Source: PWXP01 sp040772845 (GTDB lineage: Bacteria; Planctomycetota; Planctomycetia; Pirellulales; Thermoguttaceae). From it: a stretch of 64,000 bases of DNA. Made by a program: the position numbers and the translations under genes. The stretch is from positions 5,642,001-5,706,000 of the forward strand of contig JAXGXG010000001.1 in the NCBI GenBank assembly GCA_040772845.1. Reading direction: 5' to 3'. Positions 18,562 through 28,300 of this stretch are shown here, piece after piece. Numbering within the stretch: position 1 is the first letter of the stretch; each line of letters starts with the position of its first letter. Below the pieces are notes generated by a model that saw only the letters and a list, made by a program, of their open reading frames with translations, had not been told where the DNA came from and searched no databases.

Positions 18562-19564
18562 CCTGAAACCTTTGGAAAAGACTACTCGTCTACTGTTCAC
18601 CGTTGCCATCCGGCCCGTTCAAGGCGACCGTTTCCAACCGACGGGCTTTCCCAGCCTGGGGGCGGCGACGTACCAAACGAAGAACGGGCAGCAACTGCTG
18701 GTCGAAAGCGCACAAAGCATGGCCAATCGGATGGAAATGGTCTGCTGGGATGTTTCCAAGAATACCCCGACTGCTGCACTGGATGGCATTAGCCATATCA
18801 CGGTTATCCGAAAAGACGCCTTCCTCACCGACTCGATGCTGGAGGCGCATCGTATCAATAGTCCATACCTTCTGGAAGGAAAGGATCGCACATTCTTCGA
18901 CAATCTTAAGAAAGAACTCGGCGGCTTGGCAGAAGGGCCTATCGATCGCAGGAAACTGGCAGAGGTTTTGCTGAAGTTCGATATCGGTTCCCTGATCCAC
19001 GGGGTCTTTCTCGCGAAGAAAGATCTGGCAGGTGGGCGGTTACGAATCGCCAGAGCGCTGTCCGCCTTCATCGAAGCATCGGACGTAAATGTGGCACCAT
19101 CTGGTGGTGTTAAGAACGATCATGTCAACCCGTCAGGTGACACGAAGAGTGGGTTCGGGAATGTGCCGTTCTCACGAGATGAGTTTGTCGCACGTGAAAT
19201 TAACTGCCACATCAACCTTGATCTAGCACAGATCCGCGGCTACGGATTGGACGAGGACGCTGAGCAACTGCTCATTCTGCTCGCGTTGTATCGGGTTCGA
19301 AAGCTGCTCGATGGCGATCTCCGACTGCGAACCGCATGTGACCTTGAAGTGGACAACGGTGAAACGATCGTTGCAACGCGCCCCGAAGGCTTTGTCCTGC
19401 CCGGACTCACGGAGATTGAAGCGGCCGTCAAGGACGCTATCGCAAAATGCAAGGACCGGATGGTTCATACGACCGTGGCGTTCGAGGATGAGTTAAAGAA
19501 GGCAAAGGATGCGGTCCAAGCACCTGCGGACGACTCGGACGCCGACGACTCCGAAAACGAATAG
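18554..19564 (+). CDS. cas7: Cas7 backbone protein of type I-G (Csb1, GSU0053 family)
   Basis: A 336-aa RAMP protein that should polymerise along the crRNA. Diagnostic stretch: PVQGDRFQPTGFPSLGAATY followed by LLVESAQSMANRME, as in the Geobacter GSU0053 family. The centre has SLIHGVFLAKKDLAGGRLRI and a ~30-residue linker (APSGGVKNDHVNPSGDTKSG) before FSRDEFVAREI. The tail is acidic (DDSDADDSENE). It overlaps csx17 by 8 bases and is followed by csb2 after 9 bases. Confidence 0.92.
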   Translation: MLDLKPLEKTTRLLFTVAIRPVQGDRFQPTGFPSLGAATYQTKNGQQLLVESAQSMANRMEMVCWDVSKNTPTAALDGISHITVIRKDAFLTDSMLEAHRINSPYLLEGKDRTFFDNLKKELGGLAEGPIDRRKLAEVLLKFDIGSLIHGVFLAKKDLAGGRLRIARALSAFIEASDVNVAPSGGVKNDHVNPSGDTKSGFGNVPFSRDEFVAREINCHINLDLAQIRGYGLDEDAEQLLILLALYRVRKLLDGDLRLRTACDLEVDNGETIVATRPEGFVLPGLTEIEAAVKDAIAKCKDRMVHTTVAFEDELKKAKDAVQAPADDSDADDSENE

Positions 19565-19573
19565 GAGGTTCCT

Positions 19574-21178
19574 GTGCCGACAATGTGCTTACGCTTCCCC
19601 GGCAGGCGCTATCACGCCACGCCCTGGGGCCATCATGTCAACGAAGGCCAGATCGAATGGCCGCCGAGTCCCTGGCGGCTGCTGCGAGCCCTGGTTGCGT
19701 GCGGATTCGTGACGCAAAGCTGGAACGAAATACCGCCGTCTGCCGCGAGCCTCATCGACAAACTGGCCGGAACGCTGCCTTCCTACCGCCTTCCCAAAGC
19801 CAGCGCCGCGCACAGCCGCCACTATATGCCCATCGGGGTCCTGGATAAGGGGCGCGAAAAGACGACGCTCGTCTTCGACACTTGGGCCGACGTGGGCGAT
19901 GAATCGCTCGCGGTGCGCTGGGATTGTAACCTCACGGATGCCGAAACGGAACAATTACGTCAACTGGCGGAGTGCCTCGGCTATCTTGGCCGCAGTGAAA
20001 GCTGGGTCGAAGGGGAACTTGTCCCCGATGGAGCCGCTCCGCCGGACACCTTCGACGCTATTCCGCACCGAGACGGAATGCAACTTGGGCCAGAATGGGA
20101 GCAGGTGTCCCTCATGGCGGCGGTTTTGCCTGCGGACTACGACGCTTGGCGGACTCAAACGACTGACCGAATTCTTACCGAATACCCGCTTCCAGAGGGT
20201 AAAAAGAAGCCTCCAGCCAAACTGTTGAATGACCGGGCGAAGGCTGTAGCTCCCTATCCGGTTACGTTGCTCGAGTGCCTTACAATGGATACCGCATGGT
20301 GGAAGGCGCACCGTTGGTCGCAGCCGCCGGGTTCGCAACGGGTCGTCTATTGGCGCCGAAGTGATTCGCTACAAGTCAGCCCGCCCCCGCGGCCGAATCG
20401 CCGAGTAACGGAACCTGTCGAGGCCATGCTTCTGGCACTCACAACGCCTAGCGGAAACCGCTCTGCGTTACCGCCCTGCAAGTGGACACTGCTTGAAGCC
20501 GAAAAACTCCATCGTGCGATTGTCGCACGAGTAGCGAATGGTCGGCGGGTCCACTGCCCCGAACTAACCGGCCGCGATGCGAAGGGCAATCCACTCCAGG
20601 AATGCCACCAGCATGCACACATTTGGCCGATCGACCTCGACGGCGACGGGAAGATCGATCACTTCATCGTGTATGCGCCCATGGGCCTCGGGCAAGCGGC
20701 ACAGGAGGCCGTTCGCAAGGTGCGCTCCATGTGGACCAAAAAGGGTACGGGTGATTTGCAGCTAGCACTGGCCGGGATGGGCGAGTTAGAAATGCTGCGC
20801 TCGTTGCCGCCGCCACTCAATCATCGGGCCAGCCAACTTCTGGGACCCCGCGACGGCGCTCGCGTTTGGGTGAGTGTAACGCCGTTTGTGCCGCCGCGGT
20901 TTCTCAAGAAGCGTGGCGCTAACACGTTACTAGGGCAGATCAACGCGGAAATGGCCTCGCGTAGGCTTCCACCTGTCGAACAACTTGACCCGTTGCCGCG
21001 TACGCCGACTTCGCTTGGCTTGCGTCACTATGTGCGCAGTCGGCGGCGTGGCGGAGCCCCTCCTCCGATCGACGTTGGCTATGCGTTGCGACTGACTTTC
21101 TCCGAACCCGTGTTGGGGCCTATCGCGCTCGGATACGCGTCCCATTACGGTCTCGGCCTTTTTGCGGCAGTGGACTAG
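19574..21178 (+). CDS. csb2: Csb2, fused Cas5/Cas6-like protein of type I-G (GSU0054 family)
   Basis: A 534-aa protein opening with CLRFPGRRYHATPWGHHVNE and GQIEWPPSPWRLLRALVA, the signature of the GSU0054 family. The N-terminal half is inferred to be Cas5-like (crRNA 5' handle), and the C-terminal half Cas6-like (repeat cleavage). A His-rich stretch CHQHAHIWPIDLDGDG (about residue 345) and a Gly-rich end (LGYASHYGLGLFA) fit that role. GTG at 19574 is used because AGGAGG (19563-19568) lies at the right distance; an ATG 9 bases later is an alternative. Confidence 0.88.
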   Translation: MPTMCLRFPGRRYHATPWGHHVNEGQIEWPPSPWRLLRALVACGFVTQSWNEIPPSAASLIDKLAGTLPSYRLPKASAAHSRHYMPIGVLDKGREKTTLVFDTWADVGDESLAVRWDCNLTDAETEQLRQLAECLGYLGRSESWVEGELVPDGAAPPDTFDAIPHRDGMQLGPEWEQVSLMAAVLPADYDAWRTQTTDRILTEYPLPEGKKKPPAKLLNDRAKAVAPYPVTLLECLTMDTAWWKAHRWSQPPGSQRVVYWRRSDSLQVSPPPRPNRRVTEPVEAMLLALTTPSGNRSALPPCKWTLLEAEKLHRAIVARVANGRRVHCPELTGRDAKGNPLQECHQHAHIWPIDLDGDGKIDHFIVYAPMGLGQAAQEAVRKVRSMWTKKGTGDLQLALAGMGELEMLRSLPPPLNHRASQLLGPRDGARVWVSVTPFVPPRFLKKRGANTLLGQINAEMASRRLPPVEQLDPLPRTPTSLGLRHYVRSRRRGGAPPPIDVGYALRLTFSEPVLGPIALGYASHYGLGLFAAVD

Positions 21179-21391
21179 TGAGGAGTTGACTGTGGCGGAT
21201 ACGAAGATCATGACGAACGCGAAACGGCTTGGGAGGGCGGCGGTTGATCGCGGCTTTGGTGCGCCAATCGCGTGCGCGGAGGTGGACGCGGCGGGCAATG
21301 GCGGTGTCTCGAGCAGTATTGAAAGCGGCAACAAGTTCCCGCACTCCAAAATGGCGCAAGACGATTCTATCTGCGTGAGGAAACCAATCTT

Positions 21392-22510
21392 ATGAGCGAA
21401 TACCAATTCATCCATTTTCAGGCGGTTGATGGGCCGCTGGACGATGAGCAGCTTGAGCTGATGCGGGGACAGTCGACCAGAGCGGACGTGACGCGGTGGG
21501 AGTTCACAAACGAATATCACTTCGGCGATTTCCGCGGTAATCCGCTGGCAATGCTCCGAAATGGCTATGATGTGCACCTGCACTTCGCAAACTTCAGTAT
21601 CCGCCGGCTTATGTTCCGCCTGCCGGCCGGGCTGCCGTGCGATCGGAAGACGTTCAATAGGTTCGTGGCCGACGACGGTATGACATGGCATGCCGACGAG
21701 AAGGGCGAGGGCGGCATTCTGGAAATCTGTCCGATGGGCGACGCCGATAGGTTCGACTCCTACCTGCCCGAGCTGGAGTTGCTACTGGAGCGAATCGCGC
21801 CGGTGCGCGAGGGACTGATGAGCGGCGACCTGCGGGCATTGTACCTGGCCTGGCTGGCGTGCTGCTACGACGAAGACGCCATGGAGCCGCCCGTACCTGC
21901 CGGGCTGGCGACGTTGTCCGAGCCACTGGAAGCGCTGGCGGAGTTCTACGAGCTGGGCCCGGACCTCGTTGAAGCGGCCGCCGAGCGCTCGCCTGCCCTG
22001 CCGGCAGGGACGCGGCCTGCCGATGCCCTGGAGAAGTGGACGGGCCGGCAAACGAAAGACTCGCTTCGTTCGCTTGTCTCGCGATTGATGAACGACCCTG
22101 GCGCGACGCGGGCCGAGGTACTGGCTCAGTTGCGCGAGGGGCAGGTGATGCCTGCCTGGCCCATGGCGGAGCCGTCGCGGACGATGGCCGAAATGCTTAA
22201 GGTGGTGCGCGGGAAGGAGCAGCAGCGGTTGCAGCTTCAGAAGAAGGCCAGGGAGGCCGAACGGCTGAAGCGTCTGGCAGAGATGGCCGAGCAACCCGAT
22301 GCCGTGGTCACTTCCGTGCGCCGCCTGGTGGACGAGCGAACGGGCAACAGCTACAAGCAGGCGGCGCGCAAACTGGCTGAGCTGCGCGAAGGGTTGGGGC
22401 CCGAGAAGGGCCCCGCCTACGTGCAGGCGATTGCCGACAAACTGCACAAGGAGAATCCCAAACGCTATGCCCTGACGGCCGCGTTGCGTGGCGAAGGGCT
22501 ACTGGAGTAA
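21392..22510 (+). CDS. conserved hypothetical protein inside the cas operon
   Basis: A 372-aa protein without a Cas family signature. The N-terminal domain (residues 1-~115) has QFIHFQAVDGPLDDEQLE, TRWEFTNEYHFGDFRG and HLHFANFSIRRLMFRLP and looks like a folded alpha/beta domain. A charged coiled-coil-like helix (residues ~265-300: KEQQRLQLQKKAREAERLKR) and a helical tail (NSYKQAARKLAELREG) follow. I recall similar proteins of unknown function in planctomycetes outside CRISPR loci, so it may be a passenger. It is codirectional, 213 bases after csb2 and 358 before cas4-cas1. That gap and the repeats around it argue against tight coupling. Confidence 0.7.
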   Translation: MSEYQFIHFQAVDGPLDDEQLELMRGQSTRADVTRWEFTNEYHFGDFRGNPLAMLRNGYDVHLHFANFSIRRLMFRLPAGLPCDRKTFNRFVADDGMTWHADEKGEGGILEICPMGDADRFDSYLPELELLLERIAPVREGLMSGDLRALYLAWLACCYDEDAMEPPVPAGLATLSEPLEALAEFYELGPDLVEAAAERSPALPAGTRPADALEKWTGRQTKDSLRSLVSRLMNDPGATRAEVLAQLREGQVMPAWPMAEPSRTMAEMLKVVRGKEQQRLQLQKKAREAERLKRLAEMAEQPDAVVTSVRRLVDERTGNSYKQAARKLAELREGLGPEKGPAYVQAIADKLHKENPKRYALTAALRGEGLLE

Positions 22511-22540
22511 ACCGTCGCACGACTCTCCGAGTCGTTTCAT

Positions 22541-22694
22541 CACAGCTCGGAGATCTGTGCGACAATCACAGCTCGGAGATCTGTGCGACAATCACAGCTC
22601 GGAGATCTGTGCGACAATCACAGCTCGGAGATCTGTGCGACGATCACAGCTCGGAGATCTGTGCGACGATCACGACTCGGAGAGTCGTGCGACT
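22541..22694. repeat. 26-bp tandem hairpin repeat, five copies plus a variant
   Basis: Units start at 22541, 22567, 22593, 22619 and 22645. Each has the complementary ends CACAG...CTGTG around CTCGGAGAT, followed by a GCGACAAT or GCGACGAT linker. The sixth unit (22671-22694) is ACGACTCGGAGAGTCGT, the family palindrome with longer arms. The array therefore looks like iterated, diverged copies of the dispersed ACTCTCCGAGT palindrome. Confidence 0.9.
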
Positions 22695-22726
22695 GAGCGT
22701 TCTTTGACAATTTGACCCAGCCCCAG

Positions 22727-22848
22727 TTTCTAGTTTCTAGTGACGCGCTGGCGCGGTAACCCGTCCGCGTCAGCGCGTCCCCATCTCCCATCTCCCATCT
22801 TCGATCTTCGATCTTCGATCTTCCAGCTTCCATCTTCCGTTTCTGTCC
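22727..22848. repeat. heptanucleotide array (site E)
   Basis: AGTTTCT units, GACGCGCTGGCGCGG, a spacer, the mirror core CCGCGTCAGCGCGTC, then ATCTCCC, ATCTTCG and CTTCCAG-type heptamers in mirror orientation. Two facing arrays around a central pair of cores. Confidence 0.85.
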
Positions 22849-22868
22849 CTAGCTTTGCGAGGTCTACA

Positions 22869-24581
<1,713 letters not shown>

Positions 24582-24589
24582 ATGTAGCA

Positions 24590-24607
24590 GGCACACGCCG
24601 TTGTGCC
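24590..24607. repeat. GGCACA-CGCCGT-TGTGCC hairpin, copy 2
   Basis: Nine bases behind the cas4-cas1 stop, preceded by AATGTAGCA. Same stem and loop as 9989-10006. Its place could let it act as a transcript end or stability element, but there is no T-run. Confidence 0.6.
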
Positions 24608-24616
24608 GTCCGCTGG

Positions 24617-24742
24617 GCAGTTGCTAGTTGCTAGTTGCTAGTGACGCGCTGGCGCGGTAACCCGTCCGCGCCAGCACGTCTCACTGACACCTGACACCTG
24701 ACACCTGACACCTTCTTCCCCATCTTCCAACTCCGATCTTCC
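24617..24742. repeat. heptanucleotide array (site F)
   Basis: AGTTGCT units, core GACGCGCTGGCGCGG, mirror core, then CTGACAC heptamers and CATCTTCC/CCAACTC variants, ending ~25 bases before the cas2 start. Confidence 0.85.
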
Positions 24743-24764
24743 AGCTTCGAAAGGGGGTGCTGCC

Positions 24765-25058
24765 ATGCGTTCGGTCTTTCTGGTGAGTTACGACGTGGCG
24801 GATGATAAGCGATTGCGTCGCGCGTACAAGACGATGTGCGGGTATGGCGACCCGGTGCAATACTCGGTCTTTCGGTGTGAGCTTTCGCCGGTGGAGCGGC
24901 AGCGACTGAAGGAAGCGCTCTGGTCGATATTGAACTGGGCGCACGACCGCGTCATGCTGGTCGATCTTGGCCCGGTTGGCGGGCGGGGCGACACGTGCAT
25001 CGAGTATTGGGGCGAGCCGCGTATCGACTTGCCTGCCCGGGGCGCGGTGGTTGTGTAG
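24765..25058 (+). CDS. cas2: Cas2, spacer acquisition
   Basis: A 97-aa Cas2: ferredoxin-like fold opening with VFLVSYDVADDKRLRR, which carries the conserved Asp after the first strand, and a central QYSVFRCELSPVERQRL. It would form the Cas1-Cas2 integrase with the Cas4-Cas1 fusion. ATG at 24765 follows AAGGGGGT. It is the last cas gene; the presumed leader and first repeat follow 300 bases later on the same strand. Confidence 0.93.
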   Translation: MRSVFLVSYDVADDKRLRRAYKTMCGYGDPVQYSVFRCELSPVERQRLKEALWSILNWAHDRVMLVDLGPVGGRGDTCIEYWGEPRIDLPARGAVVV

Positions 25059-25364
25059 CGTTGCATGTGGGCGTTATACTGCGTGGAGCATAGTGCCGGC
25101 TGGCTGGGGATGCATGGTCATTCGGATCCGCCGGCGCGTGAGCCGTTTGCATTTCAAGCGATTAACGTTCTTTTTTTGCGTAATATCGATTCGAGGGGTC
25201 CGGTGGCGTAGAAACCCGCCGGACCGCTCGCGTGTGCAAGTTCTTTGGTTTGAGGCAGTTAGGAAAGGAGCGTTCTCCGATGTGCCCGATCGGCCCCCAT
25301 AGACAAGGACCGCTCGAAAATGCTATCGTAACCCTATTGCTCGCCTCGGCTTGCGACGCGAGTG
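25059..25364 (+). promoter_or_regulatory. CRISPR leader region
   Basis: A gene-free 306 bases between cas2 and the first repeat, with an AT-richer stretch at ~25150-25190 (TTAACGTTCTTTTTTTGCG then TAATAT) in an otherwise GC-rich region. Direction fits: repeats end in ATTGAAG, the usual form of a crRNA 5' handle, so transcription should run from here into the array. I did not find a clear -35/-10 pair at consensus spacing. Confidence 0.55.
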
Positions 25365-28300
25365 TTTTCCGCGGTTGAATAACCGCGGCCCCATTGAAGG
25401 CGACAAATCCCCAACCCCCGTACAATTCCCCAGGACAAGTTTTCCGCGGTTGAATAACCGCGGCCCCATTGAAGGTAACTCAGCGTGCCGCCAACCTTCG
25501 GGGCCGACTTCAGTTTTCCGCGGTTGAATAACCGCGGCCCCATTGAAGGATGGAGGGCGAGCAGCACAAGGGCAAGCCATACAAGCCGTTTTCCGCGGTT
25601 GAATAACCGCGGCCCCATTGAAGGAGTTCCGGCGATGACGGCATTGAGATCACGTCCGGGTTTTCCGCGGTTGAATAACCGCGGCCCCATTGAAGTCGCC
25701 CAGCGTTTTCCAGCGACAAGGTTCGCTCCTGTTTTCCGCGGTTGAATAACCGCGGCCCCATTGAAGGGCGAAGAAGCGTGGCCAAGGGTGAGATGGCCGC
25801 GGCCCCATGAAGGTCGTGCCACTTCGGGCATCCTCCGTTTGGTTTTCCGCGGTTGAATAACCGCGGCCCCATTGAAGGCGGGCTTTCCCAACGGTTCACC
25901 TTTTCCGCGGTGGCAAAGGCTTGGCTGCGGAATTTTTCCGCGGTTGAATAACCGCGGCCCCATTGAAGGCTGCGACGGCTGCGGACCACCCGCCGCTTGC
26001 CGATCCTGTTTTCCGCGGTTGAATAACCGCGGCCCCATTGAAGGAAGGCTCTTGTGCATCGCTCACACCAACTCCGGATGTTTTTCCGCGGTTGAATAAC
26101 CGCGGCCCCATTGAAGGGGTGTCGATCGAGGCCCAACTCCTGGGATCAGGCTCGCGGTTTTCCGCGGTTGAATAACCGCGGCCCCATTGAAGGCCGAGAG
26201 CTACGGTGCGGCGGCCATTTCTCTGCCGGTTTTTCCGCGGTTGAATAACCGCGGCCCCATTGAAGGCCTGGCCCTGCCCTCCAGGACACGGTTGCGGTCC
26301 TCCTTTTCCGCGGTTGAATAACCGCGGCCCCATTGAAGGGCCGTGGCCGCAGAAAACAACCGGCCCACCGAAGCCTTTTCCGCGGTTGAATAACCGCGGC
26401 CCCATTGAAGGCGGATCGTCGGGACGTATTCGCTCGGCGGCATCTTGCATTTTCCGCGGTTGAATAACCGCGGCCCCATTGAAGGACCTGGTCGGCTCCG
26501 AGTTGTACCTCCGCCGTCGCGTTTTTCCGCGGTTGAATAACCGCGGCCCCATTGAAGGATCCTAATCCTCCAGCACATCGTACTTATCCCTCACTCTTTT
26601 CCGCGGTTGAATAACCGCGGCCCCATTGAAGGCAGGCTTGCCACTGGCCCCGAAGACGGCCCACGGCTCTTTTCCGCGGTTGAATAACCGCGGCCCCATT
26701 GAAGGCAGCAGCGCCGCTTCGACCTGGTCGGCAATCGCCTCTTTTCCGCGGTTGAATAACCGCGGCCCCATTGAAGGGCCTGCAAAACATCACCCGCCTC
26801 CGCCACTGCCTCCATTTTTCCGCGGTTGAATAACCGCGGCCCCATTGAAGGTCTTGCGTCCGGACGATTTAGGGTAATCCAAGACGGGTTTTCCGCGGTT
26901 GAATAACCGCGGCCCCATTGAAGGGCCCTAACCCGTGGGTTGCGGCCGCGCGCCGTGCATTTTTCCGCGGTTGAATAACCGCGGCCCCATTGAAGGCACA
27001 ATGCGTCGTTATGTTACACCTTTGGGTGGTTCGGTTTTCCGCGGTTGAATAACCGCGGCCCCATTGAAGGTGACCTGGTCTGGAGTCATACGTCACCTCG
27101 GATATTTTTTCCGCGGTTGAATAACCGCGGCCCCATTGAAGGTCGCCCCTGCTACCCTACCAATCTATGCCCGTGGCCCTTTTCCGCGGTTGAATAACCG
27201 CGGCCCCATTGAAGGAGTTCGTCAATCGCCGCCTTCAAGTCGCTAAGCGCAGTTTTCCGCGGTTGAATAACCGCGGCCCCATTGAAGGGTCTCGGTGGCC
27301 GTGTCGTTGGGGTCGAGATATTTCGCTTTTCCGCGGTTGAATAACCGCGGCCCCATTGAAGGAAGACAAGTGCCCTCCTCGCGTGTGAGTACCAACTGAT
27401 TTTCCGCGGTTGAATAACCGCGGCCCCATTGAAGGTCCGGCGTCGAGATCCACAAGAGAGTTTCCCGACCCTTTTCCGCGGTTGAATAACCGCGGCCCCA
27501 TTGAAGGGGGCGTGTCTGCAAAAGTTCCACGCGGAAGAGTTCAAGTTTTTCCGCGGTTGAATAACCGCGGCCCCATTGAAGGCGAAATTACGATTGTGCT
27601 GGGAGCCGGAACGGACGCTTTTTCCGCGGTTGAATAACCGCGGCCCCATTGAAGGCAATCGTCCGAGGCGGACATTGAGGTCTACGGCAATTTTCCGCGG
27701 TTGAATAACCGCGGCCCCATTGAAGGGGATACGCCCAGAACTTCGGCAACTTCCTGCACGGATTTTCCGCGGTTGAATAACCGCGGCCCCATTGAAGGGA
27801 TATTTGATTGCGCCCACACATCCTACGCGATAGCGTTTTCCGCGGTTGAATAACCGCGGCCCCATTGAAGGCGCGAGCGCTGGAAGAGGTGGCCTTGGAG
27901 GGGTCGGGTTTTCCGCGGTTGAATAACCGCGGCCCCATTGAAGGGACCTGTTGGTGAACCGGCTGGTCGAAACCGGCTGCGATTTTCCGCGGTTGAATAA
28001 CCGCGGCCCCATTGAAGGCTTTCCTGGGGTCAACGTCTTGCGGAAACGGGCCTCTTTTCCGCGGTTGAATAACCGCGGCCCCATTGAAGGCTTAAATTCG
28101 GCCACTCGTTTTGGCGTAAGTGCTCTCTTTTCCGCGGTTGAATAACCGCGGCCCCATTGAAGGCGACGACTGCGGACGGGCCCGCGCCCGGCGGCGCGAG
28201 TTTTCCGCGGTTGAATAACCGCGGCCCCATTGAAGGCCGCGCTCGCCGTGCCGGATGCCGGCGACACTTCACGTTTTCCGCGGTTGAATAACCGCGGCCC

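Larger units (their letters stand above)
22511..22868. other. repeat-filled gap before cas4-cas1
   Basis: Holds the 26-bp tandem hairpin array (22541-22694) framed by ACTCTCCGAGT palindromes, then a heptanucleotide site, then the likely cas4-cas1 start region. No gene seen. Confidence 0.8.

Noticed and set aside
21162..21395. Small frame between csb2 and the 372-aa gene
   Set aside because: Contains a dispersed noncoding motif (GGCAACAAGTTCCCGCACTCC, also near 10958 with one change) and has no similarity to Cas proteins that I can see.
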